Shown in pieces: positions 8,643-18,316 of a DNA stretch of 64,000 nucleotides. The notes below the pieces were generated by a model. It saw nothing but the letters and a program-made list of their open reading frames with translations, made no database searches and was not told the origin of the DNA. The stretch's first letter is position 1, and every line of letters begins with the position of its first letter. Made by a program: the position numbers and the translations under genes. Origin of the DNA: UBA12202 sp049595035 (GTDB lineage: Bacteria > Pseudomonadota > Alphaproteobacteria > Puniceispirillales > UBA1172); assembly GCA_049595035.1 (NCBI GenBank), contig JBMYKD010000004.1, positions 45,962 to 109,961 on the forward strand. Reading direction: 5' to 3'.

Positions 8643-10106
8643 ATGCTATCTTTTAGCCAGAAATCTACCGCCGCCGGCATGATCATTTTCATGATCATAA
8701 TCATGGTTACCCTGTTGCGGTGTTATGCGCTTTTTGTAAGCCCGCTTGATCTTAGTGTTGATGAAGCCCAATACTGGCTATGGAGCCAGACACCAGATGC
8801 CGGATATTTTACCAAGCCCCCCATGATTGCCTGGGTTATCAGCATCGGCACAAATCTGGCTGGAGCAGGTGAATCTGGCATCAGATTGATGGCACCACTT
8901 CTTCATGGGATGACTGCCGTCATTTTATGGCAGATAGCGGCATATCTATATCATCCTGTTGCCGGACGGCTTGTTGCCCTTGGTTGGATATCACTGCCAG
9001 CGGTTGGATTAGCCAGCTTCGTGATGTCAACAGATACCCCGCTTTTGCTATTTACCAGCACTATGATCCTCGTGTTATCGCCGCTTGCCGTGGGAAGATC
9101 AATCAGCATAACAGGATATAGTCTGGCAGGGATTATGCTTGGCCTTGGATTTCTATCAAAATATGCCGCTATATACAGCCTGATCAGCATAGCCTTGATC
9201 TGGATATTTCAACCACAGATCCGGCGGTTGATGCGATGGCCGCAATGGGGGGTATTATTGCTTTCTGCACTCATCGTTGTTAGCCCCAATATTATCTGGA
9301 ACTGGCAGAACGGTTTTGCCACGGTCGCCCATCTGGAACATAATGCCAATATCGCACAAGCCAGCCTTTCCTTTATATCAGGATTAAATTTCCTGCTATC
9401 ACAGGCAGGTGTGGTGGGGCCAGTTTTATTTCTAGCGGCGATTATGGCGATGGGGGCAGGGGGTCGCCATACCGGTTTTCTTTCAGCGTTTATTTTACCA
9501 CCACTGATCATCATCACCATACAGGCCATGATTAGTGATGCTAATGCAAACTGGGCTATTCTTGCATGGCCACCAGCACTTATTCTGATTGCAGGCTGGC
9601 TTTGTGATCAGGGCGGAATCGTTAGGCGATCATGGTGGCTGGCAGGAATAGGTGCTAGCAATGTGGCGTTAGCAGGCTTGCTATGGGTCATCAGCATGAC
9701 CGGAACCATGGGGGCCCTGACGCCAGCATCTGATCCATTACGGCATTTGCGTGGCTGGGATGGGCATCACGCCGATATCATGGCATTCATGCAAAACCAT
9801 CCGGCACATACCATCATCACAGATCGCAGGGTGACCACTGCGTTATTGATGCATAAGTTCAGGGATACGGATATCAATATCCGTATTTACGATGCAGACC
9901 TTATCCCCAGCAACCATTACGAAGCTTATTTCCGGTTTACACCAACAGCAGAAAATAGCCCTGTAATATTAGTCACTGAAAATAGCCAGCCCCTTGATAT
10001 TCCGGGGATCATCTGGACAGATGCCCGGATGGTAAGCCAGAGCAATATCAGTGATCGTTATGATCGCATCCTTCATATTCATGCTGGTATGTACAGGTCT
10101 GAATAA
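8643..10106 (+). CDS. Family 39 (PMT/ArnT-like) membrane glycosyltransferase
   Basis: A 487-residue integral membrane protein of about 11 hydrophobic segments. The hallmark is the first periplasmic loop, LSVDEAQYWLWSQ followed by GYFTKPPMIAW, where the DE pair is the catalytic/metal site of polyprenyl-phosphate-sugar-dependent GT39/GT83 enzymes. Such proteins move a sugar from a lipid carrier to lipid A, a glycan or a protein on the periplasmic face. A soluble C-terminal region (from about residue 370) follows the last membrane span. The gene ends four bases before convergent mntR. Donor and acceptor cannot be told. Confidence 0.85.
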   Translation: MLSFSQKSTAAGMIIFMIIIMVTLLRCYALFVSPLDLSVDEAQYWLWSQTPDAGYFTKPPMIAWVISIGTNLAGAGESGIRLMAPLLHGMTAVILWQIAAYLYHPVAGRLVALGWISLPAVGLASFVMSTDTPLLLFTSTMILVLSPLAVGRSISITGYSLAGIMLGLGFLSKYAAIYSLISIALIWIFQPQIRRLMRWPQWGVLLLSALIVVSPNIIWNWQNGFATVAHLEHNANIAQASLSFISGLNFLLSQAGVVGPVLFLAAIMAMGAGGRHTGFLSAFILPPLIIITIQAMISDANANWAILAWPPALILIAGWLCDQGGIVRRSWWLAGIGASNVALAGLLWVISMTGTMGALTPASDPLRHLRGWDGHHADIMAFMQNHPAHTIITDRRVTTALLMHKFRDTDINIRIYDADLIPSNHYEAYFRFTPTAENSPVILVTENSQPLDIPGIIWTDARMVSQSNISDRYDRILHIHAGMYRSE

Positions 10107-10110
10107 AATA

Positions 10111-10581
10111 TCAGTCCTCTGTTTTCTGGCTAGTCATTCGTTTGAACGCGGATAATGTTTTATCGCTAATGTGATGTTCCATGCCCTCGGCATCTGCATC
10201 TGCTGTAATCGGATCAACGCCAATGGCTTCCAGAAAATCACGCACCACCGCATGCCGACGCGAACAGCTTTTGGCAAGAGCCTGGCCTTTATCAGATAGG
10301 GTGATAGGCTGATACGGGACAGTTACAACCAATCCTTCCCGTTGAAGCCGCTGGATTGTGGCGTTTACCGTGGGGGCTGACACACCGAATCTGGCCGCCA
10401 GATCACCTGTTCTTGCTTCACCAAACCGGGTAATCAATTCGGCAATCATTTCCACATAATCTTCGGCGACTTCTTTCTGATGGGCACGGCGTATACGTTC
10501 AAAACGTGCCGCAGATGTGGCAATATCACCATCTTCTATGGGTAGAGGTTCTTTCTGGTCAGATAGTTTTTTTGCTTTCAT
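10111..10581 (-). CDS. mntR: MntR/DtxR-family manganese-responsive regulator
   Basis: A 156-residue DtxR-type repressor. An N-terminal winged helix (RTGDLAARFGVSAPTVNATIQRL, then a QREGLV wing) is followed by a dimerisation/metal-binding domain with HAVVRDFLEAIGV and the acidic/histidine stretch ADAEGMEHHISD, where DtxR and MntR bind metal. It lacks the SH3-like third domain, as in MntR. Homologues sense Mn2+ and repress Mn uptake genes. No transporter gene is adjacent, so the regulon lies elsewhere. Of three tandem start codons, the ATG at 10581 has the best spacing from AGGCGGG. Confidence 0.87.
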   Translation of the reverse strand: MKAKKLSDQKEPLPIEDGDIATSAARFERIRRAHQKEVAEDYVEMIAELITRFGEARTGDLAARFGVSAPTVNATIQRLQREGLVVTVPYQPITLSDKGQALAKSCSRRHAVVRDFLEAIGVDPITADADAEGMEHHISDKTLSAFKRMTSQKTED

Positions 10582-10707
10582 CATCACCCGCCTGTCACTT
10601 CATTCAAACTAGGCAAGTCCATTTCTGGACGCAAGAGCAAAATTATCTTGTTATTCGGTTGCCTCACTGGCATGTGTTAAAATATAATACGCATCGTGAG
10701 GATGAAT

Positions 10708-10998
10708 ATGACAGACAAAAACATAGAAATAGAGGCCGCCGCATTCCGGCGGTTAGTCAAACATTTACAGGAACGGACAGATGTTCAGAATATCGATTTG
10801 ATGAATCTGTCGGGTTTCTGTCGCAACTGCCTATCACGCTGGTATCGTGAAGCAGCAGAAGACATGGGCACAAGCGTGGATCAGGATACAGCAAAAGAAA
10901 TGGTTTACGGCATGCCATATGCGGAATGGAAAGACAAATATCAAACCGAAGCCACGCCTGAACAAAAAGCCGCCTTTAACAAAGGCGCTGCACACTAA
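10708..10998 (+). CDS. DUF1244 family protein
   Basis: A 96-residue small protein of a conserved proteobacterial family. The family core is unmistakable: LVKHLQERTDVQNIDLMNL, then GFCRNCLSRWYREAA with a CxxC pair, and the MVYGMPYAEWKDKYQ block. Function is not established for the family. The ATG at 10708 has GAGG six bases upstream, which fits better than the GTG at 10696. It heads a rightward group with the GapR-like gene and pyrF, each with its own ribosome site. Confidence 0.88.
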   Translation: MTDKNIEIEAAAFRRLVKHLQERTDVQNIDLMNLSGFCRNCLSRWYREAAEDMGTSVDQDTAKEMVYGMPYAEWKDKYQTEATPEQKAAFNKGAAH

Positions 10999-11049
10999 CC
11001 GCAAATAAAGGTTTTATCACCCTTGCTTGCCTAACCTGATGGAAAAAAC

Positions 11050-11307
11050 ATGAATGCAACTGGAATGAATGCTGGCAATCAAACCCCGGAAATGCTTCGT
11101 CAGTTTATCGAACGCGTGGAACGGCTTGAAGAAGAAAAAGCCGGAATCCTAGCTGATATCAGAGATGTTTATAGTGAAGCAAAGGGATATGGATTTGATC
11201 CTAAAATCATGCGTCAGGTGGTGAAAATGCGCGCCATGGATAAACAGGACCTAGACGAACAGGACCAGCTTATTGAAACCTACCGCTCCGCGCTTGGGCT
11301 CATTTAG
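11050..11307 (+). CDS. GapR-like DUF2312 nucleoid protein
   Basis: An 85-residue protein matching the DUF2312/UPF0335 family. It has a helical coiled-coil opening (LRQFIERVERLEEEKAGI), then IRDVYSEAKGYGFDPKIMRQV and the closing RAMDKQDLDEQDQLIETYRSALG. In Caulobacter the family member GapR clamps overtwisted, AT-rich DNA and assists replication and topoisomerases; it is confined mostly to alphaproteobacteria, so it is a useful taxonomic marker here. The gene is immediately followed by pyrF (10 bases). Confidence 0.9.
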   Translation: MNATGMNAGNQTPEMLRQFIERVERLEEEKAGILADIRDVYSEAKGYGFDPKIMRQVVKMRAMDKQDLDEQDQLIETYRSALGLI

Positions 11308-11317
11308 GAATAGGATT

Positions 11318-12193
11318 ATGGCTGGTTTCGCTGCCCGACTGACAGATGCCATTCGCGCCCGCAATTCTGTTTTATGTGCTGGGATTGATCCACATATAGA
11401 TCGCATCCCCACCTTATTCCAGCAAAATGACAAAACCAGTGCCGTACGTGACTGGGCGTTTGAGCTTATCCGGCTACTGGCTGGGTCCGCCCCTGTTATC
11501 AAACCGCAGGCCGCTATGTTTGAACAGCTGGGCGTTAGCGGCATGCAGATTCTAGCAGAATTATCACAAGCCGCCATGAGTGAGGGGCTCATGGTGATTA
11601 TGGATGCCAAGCGCGGTGATATTGGATCAACCGCAAAAGCCTATGCCGATGGCTGGCTTGGCCATGATGCTGGCTTTCCTTCTGATGCGCTGACGATTAA
11701 TCCCTATCTGGGTCGGGATAGCCTTGATCCATTCGCAGAAAAAGCAAAGCAAACCGATTCAGGGTTATTTGCCTTACTCCGTACCAGCAACCCCGGATCA
11801 CAGGATATCCAGATGATCCCGTCTTTGGATGATAAACCTGTTTTTCATCATGTGGCGGATATGATCAGACCTTTAATGGAAGACTTGATCGATAGCTCCG
11901 GATTTTCATCATTTGGCGTTGTTGTCGGGGCAACATGGCCAGAAGAATCAATAACCCTACGCCGCATGTTGCCGGAATGCCTTTTCCTGATACCCGGATA
12001 TGGCGCCCAAGGGGGTAGTGCCGCGGATGCTATGGCCGGATTAGTGAAAGGCCCCGAAGGATGGGAAGGTGGGCTCATCAATTCTTCGCGTGGATTAACG
12101 ATGCCTGCTGATGCTAGTGATACACGGAATCTGACAGATTGGCGGCAGGCCATACAGCGTTCACTCAGCGATACTATCGCCGCTTTACGGTAA
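11318..12193 (+). CDS. pyrF: Orotidine 5'-phosphate decarboxylase, type 2
   Basis: PyrF converts OMP to UMP, the last step of de novo pyrimidine synthesis. The 291-residue length and motif spacing fit the larger type 2 subfamily: VLCAGIDPH near the start, IKPQAAMFEQLG, and the catalytic DAKRGDIGSTA with its conserved D-K-D set, ending with the PGYGAQGG phosphate loop. I chose the ATG at 11318 (AGGA eight bases upstream) rather than an earlier in-frame ATG inside the preceding gene. Confidence 0.94.
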   Translation: MAGFAARLTDAIRARNSVLCAGIDPHIDRIPTLFQQNDKTSAVRDWAFELIRLLAGSAPVIKPQAAMFEQLGVSGMQILAELSQAAMSEGLMVIMDAKRGDIGSTAKAYADGWLGHDAGFPSDALTINPYLGRDSLDPFAEKAKQTDSGLFALLRTSNPGSQDIQMIPSLDDKPVFHHVADMIRPLMEDLIDSSGFSSFGVVVGATWPEESITLRRMLPECLFLIPGYGAQGGSAADAMAGLVKGPEGWEGGLINSSRGLTMPADASDTRNLTDWRQAIQRSLSDTIAALR

Positions 12194-12257
12194 CATCGGC
12201 TTATTTCTGCTATAAATTCACTCTTTTTTTGCTTTCAGCAGATAATATTTGCTAGCG

Positions 12258-12289
12258 TTAAGCACTTTTTAACTATTTTCCAATAGGAT
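12258..12289 (+). promoter_or_regulatory. CtrA box plus -10 element upstream of the cold-shock gene
   Basis: TTAA-GCACTTT-TTAAC (12258-12273) is an exact match to the full CtrA consensus. Ten bases later stands TAGGAT (12284-12289), a plausible -10. The same 10-base spacing recurs at the CtrA boxes in front of the TolC-HlyD gene and cfa. The predicted leader to the start codon would be about 95 bases. Confidence 0.5.
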
Positions 12290-12390
12290 AGCAAAACAGG
12301 AATGGCAAGTAATTGTGCCCATTCGACAGTAGTTGCTTTGTAAACAGTAACCGAAATGATGCCCTTGGCATTGTTTTGAAAGTTTTGCTT

Positions 12391-13044
12391 ATGACCAGTA
12401 TTAAGTCTCATCCTGTATTAACCGACAGGGATAAATGTAAAAAAGGAATCGTTCGCTGGTTTAGCGAACGGCTTGGTTATGGATTTGTCGATGTTGAAAA
12501 TAAAGAAGTCTTTATTCACCGTTCAACCCTGAACCAGTTTGGTGCCACTCGCCTGCTTTCTGATGATCGCGTTCTTGTTACCATCGAATCATCAGCACGC
12601 GGATTAATTGTTGGCACCCTGCTTGGCATTGAACGGATGCCTATTGATGAACGTCTGATTGCCTCCCATCCTGAGGCAGATGAACACCCGGCCTATGTGA
12701 AGTTCTTTAATGAAATGCGGGGCTATGGCTTTATTGAAGTAGAAGGCTATGATCAGGATATCTTTGTGCATTCCCGCGTTATAGAACAGAATGGGTTATC
12801 GACCATTTATGACAACCAGCGTCAGCTTGTTAACGTTGAACTTGGTGAAAAGGGATATCAGATCAAAACCATCCGATTGCTGGTCGATGATGATGATGCG
12901 AATAAAACAGATAATCTTTCGAAAAGAACATCGTCAGATCAGCATCCAGCTGAAGATGCTTTATCCGGCCAATCCCAGCCAGAACAATCAGATGAAGAAC
13001 ACGCAGATCACAAAGAAAACAAGGATGAGTTCGCCAAGGATTAA
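12391..13044 (+). CDS. Two-domain cold-shock (CspA-like) protein with acidic tail
   Basis: A 217-residue protein with two cold-shock domains. The first has KGIVRWFSERLGYGFVDV and then EVFIHRSTL; the second has VKFFNEMRGYGFIEV and then DIFVHSRVIE. These correspond to RNP1/RNP2 nucleic-acid-binding strands. A Glu/Asp/Lys/Gln-rich low-complexity tail covers roughly the last 45 residues. Tandem cold-shock proteins are usual in alphaproteobacteria and bind single-stranded RNA or DNA. The ATG at 12391 has only a weak ribosome site; an upstream GTG at 12313 is not supported by domain content. A CtrA-type promoter lies about 100 bases upstream. Confidence 0.88.
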   Translation: MTSIKSHPVLTDRDKCKKGIVRWFSERLGYGFVDVENKEVFIHRSTLNQFGATRLLSDDRVLVTIESSARGLIVGTLLGIERMPIDERLIASHPEADEHPAYVKFFNEMRGYGFIEVEGYDQDIFVHSRVIEQNGLSTIYDNQRQLVNVELGEKGYQIKTIRLLVDDDDANKTDNLSKRTSSDQHPAEDALSGQSQPEQSDEEHADHKENKDEFAKD

Positions 13045-13092
13045 ATGCTTATGATAAAAGAGCATAGCGCATGATCCCAACGACTCATGGGA

Positions 13093-14037
13093 TTATGATT
13101 GCGCCGCTAGCCATTTTTCAGCATCAAGAGCGGCCATGCATCCCATACCAGCGGCCGTCACAGCTTGTCGATATATCTTATCTACGCAGTCACCAGCAGC
13201 AAAAACCCCATCAACCGATGTCTGGGTACGCCCCGGGGCAACAACAATATATCCTTCATCATCCAGATCAATGTGACCCCGGAATGGTGCCGTTGCCGGA
13301 TCATGACCGATAGCCACAAATAGCCCGTCCACAGCCAGTTCTTGCGTTGATTCATCTTCTGTGGATTGCAAACGGATACCAGTAACCCCACCCATGGGCG
13401 CGTCGTCGCCCAGCACTTCTTCCACGACATGATTCCAGATGATATTAATATTTTCTGTTTTTTCCAGACGATCCTGCATGACTTTTTCGGCACGCAATTG
13501 ATCACGGCGATGGATGAGGGTAACGCGTTCACATAGATTGGAAAGATATAATGCTTCTTCAACAGCGGTATTACCACCACCAACAACAGCAACTTTTTTG
13601 CCGCGATAGAAAAAGCCATCACAGGTAGCACAGGCCGAAACCCCTTTACCATTATAGGTTTTTTCACTTTCAAGCCCTAGCCACCGTGCTTGTGCACCGG
13701 TGGCAATGACCACAGTATCCGCAAGATAGGTATCGCCGCTATCCATGTTCAACCGGAATGGTCGCAGGCTAAAATCAACTGATGATACCAGATCATAAGT
13801 AATCCTTGCGCCCACATGTTCAGCCTGTTTCTGCATCTGTTCCATCAACCATGGCCCTTGAATAGCTTCGGCAAAGCCGGGATAATTTTCAACATCGGTG
13901 GTGATTGTTAATTGTCCTCCCGGTTGCAAACCAGCAATAACCAGCGGCTTGATATTTGCTCTTGCGGCATAGATTGCAGCGGTCAGGCCAGCTGATCCAG
14001 TACCAATAATGATCATTTGTTCACGATGTTCTGTCAT
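13093..14037 (-). CDS. trxB: Thioredoxin reductase
   Basis: A 314-residue low-molecular-weight FAD enzyme that passes electrons from NADPH to thioredoxin. An FAD-binding motif (IIGTGSAGLTAAIYAARA) starts the protein, the redox-active pair CATC follows in VSACATCDGFFYRG, and the NADPH site is VVGGGNTAVEEA. The terminal FAD motif VFAAGDCVD is also present. It begins four bases after the stop of the acetoacetyl-CoA synthetase gene, so the two are probably co-transcribed although unrelated in function. Confidence 0.96.
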   Translation of the reverse strand: MTEHREQMIIIGTGSAGLTAAIYAARANIKPLVIAGLQPGGQLTITTDVENYPGFAEAIQGPWLMEQMQKQAEHVGARITYDLVSSVDFSLRPFRLNMDSGDTYLADTVVIATGAQARWLGLESEKTYNGKGVSACATCDGFFYRGKKVAVVGGGNTAVEEALYLSNLCERVTLIHRRDQLRAEKVMQDRLEKTENINIIWNHVVEEVLGDDAPMGGVTGIRLQSTEDESTQELAVDGLFVAIGHDPATAPFRGHIDLDDEGYIVVAPGRTQTSVDGVFAAGDCVDKIYRQAVTAAGMGCMAALDAEKWLAAQS

Positions 14038-14041
14038 AATT

Positions 14042-15997
14042 CTAGTTCAATTGCTCCAGGTTACGGAAATGCGCTAAGGCTTCGGGGTTAGCAAGGGCTT
14101 CGGTATTTTTAATCTCTTTCCCATGGATCAGATCACGAACAGCCAGTTCGGTAATTTTACCTGACCTTGTTCGCGGTATATCTGGCACGGCAATAATCGC
14201 ATAGGGGACATGTCTAGGGGTAGCACCTTCACGGATAGCCTGGGACAATTTACGCTTGAGATCATCATCAAGTTTCACTTTATCCGCCAGCCGCACAAAC
14301 AGTATCACCCGCATATCCTGTTGGCCATCATGAATGATATTTTGGCCAACGACAAGAGCTTCGACAATATCATCAAATGCCTCTACTTGCCGGTAAATTT
14401 CTGCTGTGCCTATTCTGACACCACCCGGATTAAGTGTTGCATCTGATCGGCCATGGATCACCAGCCCTTGCCGACAGGTAAGCGTGGCCCAGTCACCATG
14501 ACGCCATATACCGGGGAAATGATCAAAATACGCCGCATGATATTTTTTATCATCAGGGTCATTCCAGAATCCAACTGGCATTGACGGAAATGGCCGCGTA
14601 CAAACCAGTTCACCTTGCTGATCTATCACCGGCTGGCCATTTTCATCCCAGACAGCCACCGCCATCCCTAATCCACGCGTTTGAATTTCCCCTTTATAGA
14701 CAGGCAAAGTCGGCGCCCCCAGCACAAAGCATGAAACCAGATCCGTTCCACCAGATATACTAGCAAGATGAACATCTGATTTGATCGAATCATAAACAAA
14801 ACCAAAGCCGTCTTCGGTAAGAGGAGAGCCTGTTGAGCAAATCCGTTTCAGATTGGTCAGGTCAACATCTTCACATGGCCTATAGCCGCTTTTTCTTGTG
14901 GCATCAATAAACTTGGCAGAAGTGCCAAAAGTATCCAGCTTTTCAGACGCCGCCATCTGCCATAATCGTTCGGGTCCCGGGAAAAATGGATTGCCTTCAT
15001 AAAGGACAATCACCGCTTTCACGGCAAGGGCAGACACCAGCCAGTTCCACATCATCCAGCCACATGTCGTGAAATAGAAAACCACATCACCTTCACCATG
15101 ATCAGAATGCAGTCTGTGTTCTTTGATATGCTGGATCAAACTACCGCCGCCACCATGAACGATACATTTTGGTGCGCCAGTGGTGCCAGAGGAATAGAGA
15201 ATGTAAAGCGGGTCATTGAATCCTGTTGGTGTGAAACCTTCAACCGGTGTTGCCATGGCTAGAGCATCATCAAATCGCGTTTCCTGATCATCTGGCTGAT
15301 AATCAGCATCAAGAAAAGGTATAACCAGGGTAGCCGCCACCGATGGTATGCTGTCGCGAATCTGCCGGTTGATATCACGGCGATCAATCACTTTACCATT
15401 ATACCGATATCCATCTACCACCATCAGCACTTTGGGTTCTATCTGTCCAAATCGGTCAAGCACCCCGTTTAGGCCAAAATCGGTGGAACAGGAGGAAAAC
15501 ACGGCACCGATGGTTGCCGATGCCAGCAGGAGAATGACAGCTTCGGGAATATTCGGGGTATAGGCTGCAACACGATCACCCTTTCCTACATGTTGCGCCT
15601 TGAGCCATCCAGCCATAGCCATAACACGCTTTTTCAACTCGGCACGGGATATGGCCTGACGGTCACCTTCTTCGCGCCATGCAATAATTGCCGGCCGTTC
15701 ATCCGCATCCGCAAGCAGATTTTCCGCATAATTCAATACGCCATCAGGATAGAATTGCCCACCTGTCATCTGATCAGGGTTTTTGCAGATAATCCCGCCT
15801 TTGTCACCAATCAGCCCATGCCAATCCCAGAACTGATCCCAGAACTGATCCGGATGATCCGCAGACCATTGCCAGAGCGCATGAAAATCCTCTTGCCAAT
15901 CCACGAATCCCTTATCGGCAAGAATTTGCGCAAATTGACTAACAGCAGTTTTATCACAACGGTTTTGTGAAGGTTTCCAAAGGTAAGATGACATCAT
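14042..15997 (-). CDS. Acetoacetyl-CoA synthetase
   Basis: A 651-residue ATP-dependent AMP-forming ligase that activates acetoacetate to acetoacetyl-CoA, allowing ketone bodies or PHB breakdown products to enter central metabolism. It has the ACS/AacS N-terminal cap (QFWDQFWDWHG), the adenylation P-loop YILYSSGTTGAPKCIVHG, a GGTDLVSCF-type A5 motif and the GDWATLTCRQGLVIHGRSD hinge. The C-terminal RTRSGKITE carries the catalytic lysine. The start at 15997 has AGG five bases upstream and gives the standard family length; an ATG at 16096 would add an unconserved extension. Separation from acetyl-CoA synthetase rests on the AacS-like cap and overall pattern. Confidence 0.9.
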   Translation of the reverse strand: MMSSYLWKPSQNRCDKTAVSQFAQILADKGFVDWQEDFHALWQWSADHPDQFWDQFWDWHGLIGDKGGIICKNPDQMTGGQFYPDGVLNYAENLLADADERPAIIAWREEGDRQAISRAELKKRVMAMAGWLKAQHVGKGDRVAAYTPNIPEAVILLLASATIGAVFSSCSTDFGLNGVLDRFGQIEPKVLMVVDGYRYNGKVIDRRDINRQIRDSIPSVAATLVIPFLDADYQPDDQETRFDDALAMATPVEGFTPTGFNDPLYILYSSGTTGAPKCIVHGGGGSLIQHIKEHRLHSDHGEGDVVFYFTTCGWMMWNWLVSALAVKAVIVLYEGNPFFPGPERLWQMAASEKLDTFGTSAKFIDATRKSGYRPCEDVDLTNLKRICSTGSPLTEDGFGFVYDSIKSDVHLASISGGTDLVSCFVLGAPTLPVYKGEIQTRGLGMAVAVWDENGQPVIDQQGELVCTRPFPSMPVGFWNDPDDKKYHAAYFDHFPGIWRHGDWATLTCRQGLVIHGRSDATLNPGGVRIGTAEIYRQVEAFDDIVEALVVGQNIIHDGQQDMRVILFVRLADKVKLDDDLKRKLSQAIREGATPRHVPYAIIAVPDIPRTRSGKITELAVRDLIHGKEIKNTEALANPEALAHFRNLEQLN

Positions 15998-16094
15998 AAA
16001 AACCTGAAAGCTATGCATTGCCGAATTGGCTTGGCTAAAGCATACTGATTTCGGTGACGCTGGCAAGCATGTGTCTTTAAGGACAGGCAAGATC

Positions 16095-16946
16095 ATGACA
16101 AAACATCATATTTTTATGGGCGTATCTATTTTTATTCGCCATCATATTTTGGCTTTATGTGTGATGTTGATTGCAGGACAATCGGCTATCGCATTAGAAA
16201 TATATAATGGACACGCCACGCAAGGTGGTATGGTCATCATCCAGACAGACCCGAAGGCTGAACTCACCATAGATAACCAGCCACTGGCGGTTGCTGAAAA
16301 CGGGCTTGCCGTTATCGGTTTTCATCGTGATGATGACGCCCCCGTCACACTTATGGCCCGGTATCCGGACGGGCATCGCAATACCCTCACGCTTACGCCC
16401 GCAACACGACAATTTAAAGAACAGCGTATTGACGGATTACCGCAGAATATGGTGACACCGCCACAGGACGTGCTGGATCGCATAGCCCGTGACCGTAAAG
16501 CCGTTTCCGATGCCCGCGCCGTGATATCTGACCTGACAGGATGGCAACAGGATTTCATCTGGCCGAGTCATGGCATTATCACAGGGATATATGGATCACG
16601 CCGGATTCTCAATGGACAGCCACGCGCCCCCCATTATGGTATTGATATTGCCGCTGATACGGGAACCCCGGTAAAAGCCCCGGCTGACGGGATCATTACC
16701 ATGGTTGATGATCTCTATTTTACCGGCACCACCATCATCATGGATCATGGCCATGGGATCAGTTCTACCTTTCTTCATCTGGAAAAGGCACATATATCTG
16801 TTGGCCGTTTTGTAAAGCAGGGCGATATCATAGGGGAGGTCGGGTCAAGCGGCCGGTCAACCGGTGCCCATCTGGATTGGCGCATTAACTGGTTTTCTAA
16901 ACGGCTTGACCCCGCATTACTAGCTGGCCCTATGCCGGACAGCTAA
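16095..16946 (+). CDS. M23-family (LytM-type) periplasmic metallopeptidase
   Basis: A 283-residue exported protein. A signal peptide or N-terminal anchor occupies about the first 35 residues (hydrophobic HHILALCVMLIAGQSAIA). A beta-rich region follows, then a C-terminal LytM domain with the zinc ligands HYGIDIAA (H and D) and the later HLDWRI; FLHLEKAHISVGRFVKQGD is the typical lysostaphin-fold core. Such enzymes cut peptidoglycan cross-links or activate amidases. All four zinc-site positions appear intact, so it is probably catalytic. Its last 27 bases overlap the convergent hemA end. The start at 16095 places the signal peptide properly. Confidence 0.88.
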   Translation: MTKHHIFMGVSIFIRHHILALCVMLIAGQSAIALEIYNGHATQGGMVIIQTDPKAELTIDNQPLAVAENGLAVIGFHRDDDAPVTLMARYPDGHRNTLTLTPATRQFKEQRIDGLPQNMVTPPQDVLDRIARDRKAVSDARAVISDLTGWQQDFIWPSHGIITGIYGSRRILNGQPRAPHYGIDIAADTGTPVKAPADGIITMVDDLYFTGTTIIMDHGHGISSTFLHLEKAHISVGRFVKQGDIIGEVGSSGRSTGAHLDWRINWFSKRLDPALLAGPMPDS

Positions 16947-18155
16947 AACATGTGACGCATCAAGTGTGCCTACACATTCACAAAGCGCATCTACCAGATC
17001 ATCAATCATGTGATCCTCATGACAAGGCCCCGGTGTAATCCGGAGCCGTTCCATCCCTTTAGGAACAGTCGGGTAATTGATTGGCTGAATATACATGCCA
17101 TGATGTTCTAGCAAACGATCACTGATATCCCGGCACAGGCTGGCATCATTGATCATGACCGGCACAATATGCGTTGACCCCGGGTGTAGATGGAAACCGG
17201 CGGCGGAAAGTTTATTTTTGAGCCGCTTCACCTGTCGTTGCTGTCCCTGTCGTTCGGACTGGCTTTGCCGCAAATACCTGATGCTGGCCAAAGCTGCCCG
17301 GGCAAGTGCTGGTGGTAAGGCGGTTGTAAAGATAAAGCCGGACCCATAACTCCTGACCACATCACAGATCTGATCAGAGGCAGCGATATATCCACCCATC
17401 ACACCAAATGCTTTGCCTAATGTGCCTTGTATCACATCGATGCGGTGGGCTATCCCCATCTCTTGGGACTTGCCGCCACCCTGCATACCATAAAGCCCTA
17501 CGGCATGAACTTCATCGCAATAGGTAAACGCATTATATTTTTCTGCCAAAGCCACCAATTCTTTTAACGGTGCAACATCACCTTCCATGGAATAGACAGA
17601 TTCAAAAGCAATGAGTTTTGGGCGGCCAGCAGGTTCTAGTGCTAGTAATTGTTCCAGATGCTGCAAATCATTATGTCTGAAAATCACCTTATCAGCTTTA
17701 GCATGACGAATGCCGCTAATAATAGATGCATGATTACTAGCATCCGAAAACACTTTCACCCCGTCTATGAGTGTGATTAATGTTGATAAGCTGGCTTCAT
17801 TGGCAACATACCCGCTTGAAAACACTAATGCCCTTTGCTTGCCATGCAAATCAGCCAGCTCTCTTTCCAGTTCCATCACTGCATGGCTATTGCCTGATAT
17901 ATTGCGTGTTCCGCCCGCGCCTGTACCTTCACTGATACCGGCTGCCATGGCATCGGCCACGAACTTAGACTGTCCCATGCCCAGATAGTCGTTTGAACAC
18001 CAGTTGATAATTGCCCGTGGCACGTCACTGCCATACCAGATAGCATGAGGATGCTGTTTTTCCTGCCGTTCGATTTCAGTAAACTGACGATAACGGTGTT
18101 CCTTGAACAGCGCATCAATCTTGTCTGAAAAAATCTGATCTGCCCATTCTGGCAT
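16920..18155 (-). CDS. hemA: 5-aminolevulinate synthase
   Basis: A PLP enzyme condensing glycine and succinyl-CoA to 5-aminolevulinate, the Shemin/C4 entry to haem and corrinoids that is characteristic of alphaproteobacteria. Length (411 residues) and motifs fit: NDYLGMGQ, GTGAGGTRNISG, the cofactor region FESVYSMEGD, YCDEVHAVGLYG, and the Schiff-base lysine in QGTLGKAFGVMGGY. AAAGGG precedes the start. It supplies precursor for B12, which ties in with the B12-using enzymes in this window. Confidence 0.96.
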   Translation of the reverse strand: MPEWADQIFSDKIDALFKEHRYRQFTEIERQEKQHPHAIWYGSDVPRAIINWCSNDYLGMGQSKFVADAMAAGISEGTGAGGTRNISGNSHAVMELERELADLHGKQRALVFSSGYVANEASLSTLITLIDGVKVFSDASNHASIISGIRHAKADKVIFRHNDLQHLEQLLALEPAGRPKLIAFESVYSMEGDVAPLKELVALAEKYNAFTYCDEVHAVGLYGMQGGGKSQEMGIAHRIDVIQGTLGKAFGVMGGYIAASDQICDVVRSYGSGFIFTTALPPALARAALASIRYLRQSQSERQGQQRQVKRLKNKLSAAGFHLHPGSTHIVPVMINDASLCRDISDRLLEHHGMYIQPINYPTVPKGMERLRITPGPCHEDHMIDDLVDALCECVGTLDASHVLAVRHRAS

Positions 18156-18316
18156 AGTAAAACCCTTTTATTGTTTCAGAATAAAACAAGGACTAAGGCA
18201 TTAATTAACATGAAAAAAAGCTGCTATTCATCTGAAATAACAAGCCTGTGACGATTTTGCACAAGCCTGTTTTAACATCATCATCCACATCAAATGGCAC
18301 CATCACATGGCGACAA

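Noticed and set aside
13060..13095. Short inverted repeats between the cold-shock gene and trxB as a terminator
   Set aside because: ATCCCA/TGGGAT and ATGCT/AGCAT stems are short and neither is followed by a T tract.
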